A stretch of 13,266 bases of DNA, from the NCBI GenBank assembly GCA_011525185.1, contig WTIQ01000105.1, positions 1 to 13,266 of the forward strand, written 5' to 3'. Below, piece after piece: positions 7,122 through 12,825 of this stretch (positions are counted from its first letter, which is position 1; every line of letters begins with the position of its first letter). The notes under the pieces are model-generated. The model was given only the letters and a program-made list of their open reading frames with translations. It did not search any database and was not told the DNA's origin. Source of the stretch: Paracoccaceae bacterium. GTDB taxonomy: Bacteria > Pseudomonadota > Alphaproteobacteria > Rhodobacterales > Rhodobacteraceae. The position numbers and the translations under genes are program-made.

Positions 7122-8318
7122 CTATGCTGCTATATCATCCCAATTTGGAGTTTGAGATGGCGTTATTTCACTATAACTCGGATCTTGATTTGGAACAATA
7201 GGACTCCAAACAAGAACCTGTGCGACTTCACCTGTTCCAGAAACACCTGTAACAGAAACATTTGATTTTGCTATAACTGTAACCGATCCCACCTGACCCG
7301 TTGCAGAGACACCCGTTACATCGACATCTATGGGAATAGAAACAGTAGCAGACCCAACCTGACCTGTACCAGATACACCTGTAACAGAAACATCTGCTTT
7401 TGCTACTGTAGTAACAGACCCGACTGAACCCGTAGACTCAAGCCCAGTTACAGAAGCATTTGCGTCTGCTGTAACTGTAACAGAGCCAACTGAAGCTGTG
7501 GCACTTAACCCAGTAGCGGATACATTTGCTTTCGCAATTACGGTTACAGAACCGACTGATCCACTTGCTTCTAATCCAGTAGTCGGAACATTCGCATCGG
7601 CTGTTGTGGTCACAGATCCAACAGAACCAGTAGCCTCTAAGCCAGTTACATTTACTACTTCGTTTTCATGAACAATTACGCTGCCAACTTGTCCTGTAGC
7701 TGAAACACCTGTAGCTGTAACATTTGCTTCCCCAGTGACAGACGAGATTGACCCAACTGAACCTGTTGCAGACAGTCCAGTGACAGAGACATCTCTTGGA
7801 AAACTGGTAGAAACAGAGCCAACGCCTCCAGTGGCTGATAGTCCTGTGACATTTACATCTTGACTTTGTGTTACAGACACGCTTCCAACTTCACCAGTGC
7901 CAGATACACCTGTGACAGAAACGTTTGATTCTGCATCAGTGGTTACTGATCCAACGCTTCCTGTTGAAGACAGCCCTGTAACAGAAATATTTGCGTCTGC
8001 CGTTGTCGTGACAGACCCAACACCCCCTGCGGAGGAAACTCCCGTAACCGAAACATCTCTTGGGAGAGATGCGGTTACAGAACCAACTTGTCCTGTTGCA
8101 GATAATCCTGAAGGAGAAATATTGGCTTTGGCGACAATGGATACAGAGCCGACGCCACCTGTCGCAGAGAGTCCAGTAACGGGAGTGTCACTTGCTCCCG
8201 CTGTTGTAACTGAACCGACCTGACCTGTGCCTGAGACACCAGTAACGCTTACAGAGAGAGGGTTTCCCCAAGCCCCTTCAGACCATGTACCGCGCCCCCA
8301 ACCTGCAATAATCGCCAT
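7122..8318 (-). CDS. Tandem-repeat virion-type protein (sixteen 22-residue repeats)
   Basis: A 398-residue protein. Residues 1-18 are aromatic/Gly-rich (GWGRGTWSEGAWG). Residues 22-370 are about sixteen tandem copies of a 22-residue unit with consensus VSVTGLSATGSVGSVTxxAxAN. The C-terminus has two short copies of P-Q-P-(Y/W)-x-(E/D)-I (PNQDPSYSEI, PSQTPNWDDI). It has almost no charged residues and no Cys. I recognise this arrangement from marine phage contigs but know of no assigned function. Regular Val/Thr/Gly strands suggest stacked beta structure, perhaps an elongated fibre or decoration. It sits between a conserved virion-type gene and the S74 fibre. The stop is nine bases before the fibre ATG; the SD is weak (TTAGG). 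Confidence 0.85.
   Translation of the reverse strand: MAIIAGWGRGTWSEGAWGNPLSVSVTGVSGTGQVGSVTTAGASDTPVTGLSATGGVGSVSIVAKANISPSGLSATGQVGSVTASLPRDVSVTGVSSAGGVGSVTTTADANISVTGLSSTGSVGSVTTDAESNVSVTGVSGTGEVGSVSVTQSQDVNVTGLSATGGVGSVSTSFPRDVSVTGLSATGSVGSISSVTGEANVTATGVSATGQVGSVIVHENEVVNVTGLEATGSVGSVTTTADANVPTTGLEASGSVGSVTVIAKANVSATGLSATASVGSVTVTADANASVTGLESTGSVGSVTTVAKADVSVTGVSGTGQVGSATVSIPIDVDVTGVSATGQVGSVTVIAKSNVSVTGVSGTGEVAQVLVWSPIVPNQDPSYSEITPSQTPNWDDIAA
7209..8255 (-). repeat. 66-bp tandem repeats, about 16 copies
   Basis: The coding repeats of the 398-residue protein correspond to units of 66 bp; the eighth has one extra codon. The amino-acid core TG-(V/L)-x-(A/S/G)-T-G-x-VGSV is strongly kept. 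The DNA copies differ widely at third positions and in the six-residue spacer (AKANV, ADANV, PRDV and similar). That argues for an old array kept by selection on the protein rather than recent slippage. Confidence 0.9.
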
Positions 8319-8333
8319 TTTACTAACCTAAAT

Positions 8334-8768
8334 TTAGGCTATACGAATGATGGCGCTACTTGCGTTTGCTGTTGGGAAAACAATTGTGAAGTCTCCAGCA
8401 GTAGAAGTTTTATCTCCACCAAAGTCCAAAACAACCACAGTTGGGTCGCCTGAAGCACTATCGTTGTAAATCAAAGCACCGCGAGCGGTGACTGATGCAT
8501 TGCTAAATGTAAGATCAGCAAAATCAGTAAATGCAGTTGTGCTACTTGTTGTAGGATCAACACGAGTAAGTGTGCCACCTCCAGCAGAATATCCAGTTCC
8601 ACTTACTTCGTTTGAAGTTGTGTACGCAGTAGTCGAGGCATCAAACGACGCGCTGTTTGTATACATCGCTAATTTAAAGGTGCTTCCACCAGAGTTTTTA
8701 AAGTTATGAACGGCCTCAAGAAGCTCTTTCTTAAAGCTCGTACACATAAAATTGCCAGAAAAGGCCAT
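8334..8768 (-). CDS. Conserved marine-phage virion-type protein
   Basis: A 144-residue beta-rich protein starting MAFSGNFMCTSFKKELLEA. Conserved-looking segments include STFKLAMYTNSASFDASTTAY, GTGYSAGGGTL, ARGALIYNDSA, VVVLDFGGDKTSTAGDFTI and a hydrophobic Ile end. I recognise it as a frequent hypothetical protein in marine phage genomes, typically among tail and fibre genes. A structural role is likely, but no function is known to me. The ATG at 8768 has AAGGAG eight bases upstream, placed inside the end of the preceding gene. It is followed after 15 nt by the repeat protein. Confidence 0.72.
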   Translation of the reverse strand: MAFSGNFMCTSFKKELLEAVHNFKNSGGSTFKLAMYTNSASFDASTTAYTTSNEVSGTGYSAGGGTLTRVDPTTSSTTAFTDFADLTFSNASVTARGALIYNDSASGDPTVVVLDFGGDKTSTAGDFTIVFPTANASSAIIRIA

Positions 8769-8769
8769 A

Positions 8770-9066
8770 TCATAGTCTCCTTATGAGTTCTGCAAGGTTT
8801 GGATGCCCTGCATCTGTAAGTGCATTATATACCGTAGTTCGGTCACTTTTGATAGCCTCTCGTAAATAAAACTCGATGACTTTTGCAATCTGACGCTCGT
8901 AGACACGAGCTTGATCACGAATTGCAGGCGGTGCTGAATCAGAAACACTTACAATTTTCTGAACGCAACGCTGTGCAATTTCTTCAGGCGTAAAGCCTCT
9001 TTTGTTAGTTGTTTGAACTTCAATGCCAAAATCTTCTGGCAACCCTATATTCAAAGCAGGTATCAT
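8770..9066 (-). CDS. Conserved small helical phage protein
   Basis: A 98-residue mostly helical protein: FTPEEIAQRCVQKIVSVSDS, then APPAIRDQARVYERQIAKVI, then SDRTTVYNALTDAGHPNLAELIRRL. I recognise the pattern as conserved in marine phages next to adaptor genes; function unknown. The ATG overlaps the stop of the upstream adaptor gene as ATGA, with GGGAG as SD five bases upstream, so the two are probably coupled. Size and helical nature would suit a tail-completion or assembly factor, but this rests only on location. Confidence 0.72.
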   Translation of the reverse strand: MIPALNIGLPEDFGIEVQTTNKRGFTPEEIAQRCVQKIVSVSDSAPPAIRDQARVYERQIAKVIEFYLREAIKSDRTTVYNALTDAGHPNLAELIRRL

Positions 9067-9710
9067 GTTTTCTCCCTAATAATAAGTCCTGTGCGATACG
9101 CATCAGTGACCTCTTGAGACTCTCCAAAATTCTTAACGCGAGATAGCGCCTCAGTAAAACGCTGCGTGTAGTTTTGTATTAAATCACCTTCGCCCTTCAT
9201 AAAGGTATATGCTTCAATGAGAGATCCATACAATAAAGCCACCGATGCGTTTGTGCTCAGCCATGTTGTACCACTCCCCGCGCCAGCCGTTAGTGATGCT
9301 GGTCGATAAAAATAATGAAGTTCCGCAACATAATTAGAATCAGGAGTGGGTCCTAAAATTAAGTTATCTACATCAAACTGTGCATAGTATCTGGGAGCAC
9401 CAGTTGTTGAACTGTTTGGATTAAAAGATTGCACAAAGTTTACGTCCTTAAACAAAACAAATTCTTTATTGCTTCCATTGATGAAGGACAAACTAAACGG
9501 TGCAAGAAAATCACTTGGCAAAGCAAGATATTTATTGCCAGTTGTCATATTCCCGCTTTGGTTTTTACGAAACACATCTAACTGAGCAATTTTTAAAATA
9601 CGTTCCTCTGTATTTTTTATAAAAATATCAATGTTGTTCACAAAGGTTGTCTCTGTGTTCTCAGTATAGTCTTGAATTGCAGTTTTCAGTTCATCGTATG
9701 TAAAACTCAT
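9063..9710 (-). CDS. Phage adaptor (head-tail connector) protein
   Basis: A 215-residue protein starting MSFTYDELKTAIQDYTENTETTF. A helical N-terminal bundle (about 5-45) leads into LALPSDFLAPFSLSF (62-76), FKDVNFVQSFNPNSSTTGAPRYYA (87-110) and ILGPTPDSNYVAELHYFYRPASL (118-140). Helices at the C-terminus include SVALLYGSLIEAYTFMKGEGD. This matches the 'phage adaptor protein' type found below the portal in podovirus-like tails (SU10-type adaptor, from memory). It should form a ring linking portal or connector to the tail. The start overlaps the previous gene by ATGA. The family call is fairly secure; ring position is inferred. Confidence 0.8.
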   Translation of the reverse strand: MSFTYDELKTAIQDYTENTETTFVNNIDIFIKNTEERILKIAQLDVFRKNQSGNMTTGNKYLALPSDFLAPFSLSFINGSNKEFVLFKDVNFVQSFNPNSSTTGAPRYYAQFDVDNLILGPTPDSNYVAELHYFYRPASLTAGAGSGTTWLSTNASVALLYGSLIEAYTFMKGEGDLIQNYTQRFTEALSRVKNFGESQEVTDAYRTGLIIREKT

Positions 9711-10012
9711 GAGATCACCACTGTAACTTGGCCCACATAACCGATAGTGTTTGTTTTATTCTGTGGGGCAGGAAATATATTATCACCCACGCTCACAGAG
9801 ACTGCGCCAGCTTCGGAATCGGGGCGAGGATTTCGTAATGCTTGTGCATCTGGACGCGCTCTAAGAGGTTCCAATTGAGGGTGCTTTGCTTCCCACTCGT
9901 CTTTGCCTACTAAAAGACCATTCCATTCTTTTCGCATATCATGCAATCGGTAGCGAAAACCTGACCGATCAGAAATACCATATGCCCACTTGCCAGTGGC
10001 ATACTTAGACAT
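9707..10012 (-). CDS. Conserved small phage protein between two connector genes
   Basis: A 101-residue protein starting MSKYATGKWAYGISDRSGFRYRLHDMRKEWNGLLVG, followed by a Pro/Arg-rich stretch (AKHPQLEPLRARPDAQALRNP) and a Val-rich end. I recognise it as a recurrent protein of marine phages lying between adaptor-type genes; function unknown, probably a virion or assembly protein. It overlaps the upstream gene by 8 nt and the downstream gene by 4 nt, with GAGGA upstream of its ATG at 10012. The tight coupling suggests stoichiometric expression with the connectors. Confidence 0.72.
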   Translation of the reverse strand: MSKYATGKWAYGISDRSGFRYRLHDMRKEWNGLLVGKDEWEAKHPQLEPLRARPDAQALRNPRPDSEAGAVSVSVGDNIFPAPQNKTNTIGYVGQVTVVIS

Positions 10013-10673
10013 AGCGATAGTTCCTCAAGTCAGGCGCAACGCGGAAAGATGCACGATCACGATCTTCATCCATTGCTCGGTTAAGTTCTTCTTCGTACAA
10101 CGACTTGAGCATTTGCATGCGGTCTGGGGCACGTTTTACGCTGATATAGTAAGCTAAACCCGCAGCAAGCGCGGGGTAAAAACGAAACGGAACACCAAGA
10201 GTGTTAGTGTATGTATCTGCATCGTCGAGTCTTGTTAAAGCATCATACAAAACAACATCTGTGCTATTATCTGGCAAAGGCCACATCTTCAAAACAGGTG
10301 TAATTTGACGGTCTACGAAAAACTGAGTTGGTCGTCCCTGAGTTGTTTTTGTGGGAATATTTAGATATTCATCACGACTGATACGATCCAAAGCGTAATC
10401 AGTTCCATCACGGCGCACAACAAGTGAAAGAATGTCTATTACGTCATTACCAAGATCATAATCGCCATCATTAGATGTAACTGTGAGTGATCTTTGCTCA
10501 ATCGTCCATTGATTCAAGCCGCGGTTAGCCCAATCTGCAAACATCAAATTCATGGATCTTTTTGCAGTTTTGAGGTCATAACCAGTGCGGACTTCCAAAC
10601 CACAACGCTCAAAAGCCTCTTCGATGTAGTCTGCTACATCTAATTCAAAGTCTGTTGAGCCTGATACGGTCAT
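10005..10673 (-). CDS. Head-to-tail connector/adaptor-type protein
   Basis: A 222-residue protein. Residues 10-60 form a helical region (EEAFERCGLEV, then RSMNLMFADWANRGLNQWTI). Later segments are YDLGNDVIDILSLVVRRDG (72-90), GRPTQFFVDR (113-122), KMWPLPDN (129-136) and VPFRFYPALAAGLAYYISVKRAP (161-183), ending in a charged helix. It recalls the P22 gp4-like / tail-tubular-A type of connector proteins by size, helical ends around a beta core, and gene position. I also recognise it as conserved in marine phages. It starts in an ATGA overlap with AAGGA upstream. The general role is likely; which ring it forms is not determinable here. Confidence 0.75.
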   Translation of the reverse strand: MTVSGSTDFELDVADYIEEAFERCGLEVRTGYDLKTAKRSMNLMFADWANRGLNQWTIEQRSLTVTSNDGDYDLGNDVIDILSLVVRRDGTDYALDRISRDEYLNIPTKTTQGRPTQFFVDRQITPVLKMWPLPDNSTDVVLYDALTRLDDADTYTNTLGVPFRFYPALAAGLAYYISVKRAPDRMQMLKSLYEEELNRAMDEDRDRASFRVAPDLRNYRYV

Positions 10674-10948
10674 TTTTTATTCCTTTTAAGCGATTTAACG
10701 CGCTTCGGTTTGCCAGCAGGCTGACCAAGACGTTTCTTTTGAGATATTCTACTACGCTTTTCGCTTGATGTCATCTCCGAAGCTGTTTTTGGGGTTTTTG
10801 AACTTATACGCTTAGTGGGACGACAGTATGGCGTACCGCGCTTTTCACCCTTTTTACGACCACAAGCCTTGCCCGTGCGGACATCTTTCCAGTCCTCTTT
10901 GAACCAACGTTTAAGTGCAGCACCTTTTTTTGTCTTACGAACAGCCAT
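10670..10948 (-). CDS. Very basic Cys-containing protein (DUF5872-like)
   Basis: A 92-residue protein with 34 Lys/Arg (37%). The N-terminal half has KRWFKEDWKDVRTGKACGRK then YCRPTKRISSKTPKT, containing two Cys. This pattern resembles DUF5872 as I remember it, a domain of viruses including large DNA viruses of eukaryotes. The C-terminal tail (SEKRSRISQKKRLG onward) is almost all basic and probably disordered. It could bind DNA or RNA or act as a virion-internal protein, but no function is established. It overlaps its upstream neighbour by one base (TAATG) and its downstream neighbour by ATGA. Confidence 0.75.
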   Translation of the reverse strand: MAVRKTKKGAALKRWFKEDWKDVRTGKACGRKKGEKRGTPYCRPTKRISSKTPKTASEMTSSEKRSRISQKKRLGQPAGKPKRVKSLKRNKK

Positions 10949-11229
10949 TAGCTCATCTTTGTTACTTTGCGACGGTTAGACAAAACCTTACCGCAGCCAT
11001 TTGCAATAACTTCACCACCATTCATCATGCGGCGGACTGGACGTTTGCGATACTCATTTGACGGCATGATCGCACCACCCATAGCCTTTTTCACAGGCTT
11101 TTTCTTGCTTTTGTTGCCCCAGTTTTTAGCGCCTACTTTTCTACACTTAGCGATTGCTCCGCTTGCGTAAGCGCTTGGAAAAACTTTGTACCTTGCTTTT
11201 ACCTTTCGGTAACATGCGTCTTTTGGCAT
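10948..11229 (-). CDS. Basic protein with conserved KARYKVFPSAYASG motif
   Basis: A 93-residue protein with 26 Lys/Arg. Residues 6-38 carry the recognisable segment CYRKVKARYKVFPSAYASG, then AIAKCRKVGAKNWGNKSKKK. I know this motif from phages and, with less certainty, from giant viruses; no function is known to me. The remainder (AMGGAIMPSNEYRKRPVRRM, NGGEVIANGCGKV) is Gly- and Arg-rich. The ATG at 11229 has AGGTGA upstream. An overlapping 50-codon frame covers its first ~27 codons. Together with its neighbours it forms a cluster of very basic small proteins; nucleic-acid binding is an inference from charge. Confidence 0.76.
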   Translation of the reverse strand: MPKDACYRKVKARYKVFPSAYASGAIAKCRKVGAKNWGNKSKKKPVKKAMGGAIMPSNEYRKRPVRRMMNGGEVIANGCGKVLSNRRKVTKMS

Positions 11230-11299
11230 TTTTCTTCACCTTTCTTTTCATAGGCGGCTTAGACACCTGTTGAGACATCTGCGAGCGGCTCATCGCCAT
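11147..11299 (-). CDS. 50-residue Lys/Arg-rich ORF overlapping the next gene
   Basis: A reading frame from an ATG at 11299 that shares a base with the upstream stop (TAATG) and has AAGG close by; a second ATG at 11293 is better spaced. The product begins MAMSRSQMSQQVSKPPMKRK and is 38% Lys/Arg. Its first 23 codons fill the otherwise empty 69 nt between genes, and the rest lies in another frame inside the gene that starts at 11229. The MSRSQMxxQVSKPP-basic pattern recalls short ORFs at this position in related phages, but I cannot verify that. The extension into the next gene may be chance readthrough of a shorter ancestral ORF. Confidence 0.45.
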   Translation of the reverse strand: MAMSRSQMSQQVSKPPMKRKVKKNAKRRMLPKGKSKVQSFSKRLRKRSNR

Positions 11300-11517
11300 T
11301 ACCTTGCAAGTCCTATTATAGCTTCCATGATCATGTCACTACTCATTAACCCTGCGACAAGAAGAGCACCAATAATCATCCACTTTGCTTGAAACAGAGT
11401 GACCTTAACCTCTTTCATGTCATCTTTCAGCTTATCTACGCTTTCTACTAAATGATCCTGTTGTGTTTGAAACTTCACTAGCTCCAACTCCAAATCATGA
11501 ACAGTTTTATCAGCCAT
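11299..11517 (-). CDS. Small coiled-coil protein with C-terminal membrane segment
   Basis: A 72-residue protein from the ATG at 11517, which overlaps the upstream stop by one base (TAATG). In-frame ATGs at 11529 and 11523 would add four or two residues. Residues 8-42 form a heptad-like coiled coil (LELELVKFQTQQDHLVESVD and onward). AKWMIIGALLVAGLMSS (44-60) is a membrane segment. The layout resembles XhlA-type proteins, small coiled-coil/membrane proteins associated with prophage lysis, but the genes around it are head and basic proteins. A membrane-related assembly or lysis role is possible. I recall similar hypotheticals in marine phages. Confidence 0.68.
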   Translation of the reverse strand: MADKTVHDLELELVKFQTQQDHLVESVDKLKDDMKEVKVTLFQAKWMIIGALLVAGLMSSDMIMEAIIGLAR

Positions 11518-11810
11518 TAGCATTTCCATCTCTTGCGAGCTTGTCTTAAACGACTGTTAGGATCTTTTGCCGCCTTTGGAAACTTTTTCATTTGGCCTGC
11601 GGAGCGTGCACAAAATGACTTACGACGCTTGGCGTCTTTACTGCCCGGCTTAACTTTTCCTGTAACTGCGGTTTTGAGCTTTGAGCCGGGGTTTGCTTTG
11701 CGATACGCGGCAACACCCTTCTTAGTCATGCCCGCACCAGCCTTGGTCTTGCGGTAGTTGCCTCCCTTGCCAGTGGTCTTGCGTATCGGATTTTCTTTTT
11801 TACGAGCCAT
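11517..11810 (-). CDS. Very basic conserved protein (DUF6321-like)
   Basis: A 97-residue protein with 33 Lys/Arg (34%). The core KKGVAAYRKANPGSKLKTAVT then GSKDAKRRKSFCARSAGQMKK and a C-terminal RQARKRWKC resemble the DUF6321 family as I recall it, seen in phages and other microbes; function unknown. The ATG at 11810 is preferred because GAGGTGAC immediately precedes it; an upstream in-frame start at 11825 would add five residues and use up that SD. It follows the last decoration-type gene after one base (TGA-C-ATG). The high charge suggests contact with nucleic acid. Confidence 0.78.
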   Translation of the reverse strand: MARKKENPIRKTTGKGGNYRKTKAGAGMTKKGVAAYRKANPGSKLKTAVTGKVKPGSKDAKRRKSFCARSAGQMKKFPKAAKDPNSRLRQARKRWKC

Positions 11811-11811
11811 G

Positions 11812-12099
11812 TCACCTCTGCACAAATAAAGTTAAGCTTACACCAATGGGTAAAGTTCCATACAATCCATTTTCAAAAAGGATTCCATCGCCCGGAATTT
11901 CCATCCCAAAAAAACCTCTATCGGATTCATCAATTTCTATAATAATAGTGCCAGACGCGGCAGAAGCATTGTCATAAACAATTGCTTGTCCTGTCGCGCC
12001 TGTATCATGATTTATCATAAAGCCCATCAAACGACCACGACCTGAAGCAAACGATCCAGAATCGTGTCTGTGAACCGCTTTGACTTCATTTCCAGCCAT
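11812..12099 (-). CDS. Small virion-type beta protein (paralogue of the upstream gene)
   Basis: A 95-residue protein: MAGNEVKAVHRHDSGSFASG, then GFMINHDTGATGQAIVYDNA, ASGTIIIEIDES, and GMEIPGDGILFENGLYG. It shares its start (MAG-VKA), length and the IPxDGIL-GxY ending with the protein at 12109-12390, so the two look like an old tandem duplication. Position shortly after the capsid gene and the small beta-rich fold suggest a capsid decoration or cement protein. That role is inferred. SD AAGGGG precedes its ATG. Confidence 0.7.
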   Translation of the reverse strand: MAGNEVKAVHRHDSGSFASGRGRLMGFMINHDTGATGQAIVYDNASAASGTIIIEIDESDRGFFGMEIPGDGILFENGLYGTLPIGVSLTLFVQR

Positions 12100-12108
12100 T
12101 TTGACCCC

Positions 12109-12390
12109 TTATGACAAAAAGATTGTCAGTTCGTTACTGGACCCTGTGAAAGCACTTACATAAGCACCACTTGTCGCAAGAATACCATCATCTGGAATAT
12201 TCAGATGATGCATACCTGTTGGAAAAGTTTGCTCAATAAGAGTTTCGCCAGACGCACTACCGTTTTTAATTGTAAATGCACCAGCCGCAGCAGCATATAT
12301 TACAATTTGACGGATTCGTGAACGTGAGTCACCAACAACAGCCGCAGAGTCACCTTGAGTGAAGTTATATGCCTTTACTGGACCTGCCAT
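12109..12390 (-). CDS. Small virion-type beta protein, candidate capsid decoration
   Basis: A 93-residue protein: MAGPVKAYNFTQGDSAAVVG, then RIRQIVIYAAAAGAFTIKNG, GETLIEQTFPTGMHHLNIPD, and GILATSGAYVSAFTGSSNEL. It is beta-rich, with no Cys or membrane segment. The pattern of a short paralogous pair downstream of the major capsid gene is common in marine phages. Decoration or cement is the likely role but is not shown by a diagnostic motif. SD AAGGAG lies seven bases upstream and overlaps the stop of the previous gene, so translation is probably coupled. Confidence 0.7.
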   Translation of the reverse strand: MAGPVKAYNFTQGDSAAVVGDSRSRIRQIVIYAAAAGAFTIKNGSASGETLIEQTFPTGMHHLNIPDDGILATSGAYVSAFTGSSNELTIFLS

Positions 12391-12401
12391 AAGTTATCTC
12401 C

Positions 12402-12629
12402 TTATGCGCCAGCAGTTGCACCAGTATCTACACGAATCCAATTTGAACCGTCAGAAAATACCAAGTTACCTGTACCGTTACCCGATGTCTCAGATGCTTT
12501 CAAAGCGTCAGATGCAAAGAAAACCATACCTGTGCTTGCAGATGCAGTTGGTAGATTTGCGAATGTTGATGTACCTACAGTGACGCCGTTGCTTGATACA
12601 ACTGGTCCTGAAAAATTAGTTGCTGCCAT
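12402..12629 (-). CDS. Small virion-type protein directly downstream of the capsid gene
   Basis: A 75-residue protein: MAATNFSGPVVSSNGVTVG, then FANLPTASASTGMVFFASDA, and GTGNLVFSDGSNWIRVDTGA. The LPTAS...TGxxFFxxDA and VFSDGSNWxxV pieces are a recognisable small beta motif in phage structural proteins (fibre or decoration). It is the first gene after the capsid terminator and has a strong SD (GGAG, six bases upstream). I infer a virion surface role; the exact part is unknown. Confidence 0.72.
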   Translation of the reverse strand: MAATNFSGPVVSSNGVTVGTSTFANLPTASASTGMVFFASDALKASETSGNGTGNLVFSDGSNWIRVDTGATAGA

Positions 12630-12658
12630 GTTTTTCTCCTCTCGTGTCCGAGGTCAAC

Positions 12659-12683
12659 TTCCCATGTTTGCAACGCATGGGAA
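12659..12683 (-). promoter_or_regulatory. 8-bp perfect inverted repeat in the leader of the 12629 gene
   Basis: TTCCCATG and CATGGGAA flank a nine-base loop, 29 bases upstream of the ATG at 12629. No U-run follows, so it is not an intrinsic terminator. It could be an operator or a 5'-leader hairpin that stabilises the mRNA of the small virion genes. An AT-rich stretch (TATATATT) lies just upstream and might serve as a -10 region. Confidence 0.35.
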
Positions 12684-12689
12684 TATATA

Positions 12690-12702
12690 CAATTGTTCGA
12701 GT
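12690..12702 (-). promoter_or_regulatory. 13-mer ACTCGAACAATTG, copy 2
   Basis: Identical and co-oriented with the copy at 313-325. Its 5' end pairs with the preceding bases to form a small hairpin (GAGTC-ATAA-GACTC, 12699-12712), so as in copy 1 it lies at the 3' side of a stem. TATATATT follows at once. It may mark a late promoter or a transcript-processing site between the capsid gene and the downstream virion genes. Confidence 0.4.
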
Positions 12703-12735
12703 CTTATGACTCAAGAGAAGAATAGATTAAAAATG

Positions 12736-12767
12736 ACAAAAAAGAAAGGGGCAACCTAAGCTGCCCC
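12736..12767 (-). terminator. Rho-independent terminator after the major capsid gene
   Basis: On the minus strand a six-base GC-rich stem (GGGGCA, eight-base loop, TGCCCC; 12748-12767) is followed by TTTCTTTTTTGT. It begins 58 bases past the capsid stop codon. Stem plus U-tract is the canonical form. On the plus strand no T-run follows, so it acts in the direction of the genes. It should partly separate capsid mRNA from downstream transcripts. Confidence 0.8.
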
Positions 12768-12825
12768 AGTTAATCAGGGAGGAGAACCAATGAAAAATCA
12801 TCAGTACTCCTTACTGTATCACAAA

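Noticed and set aside
7209..8255. Tandem DNA repeats as a possible CRISPR array
   Set aside because: The 66-bp period is a whole number of codons, copies diverge at third positions, and the array is an open reading frame without unique spacers.
12355..12759. 134-codon plus-strand frame
   Set aside because: It lies antisense to two good virion-type genes and the hairpin-rich gap, and has no phage-like protein features.
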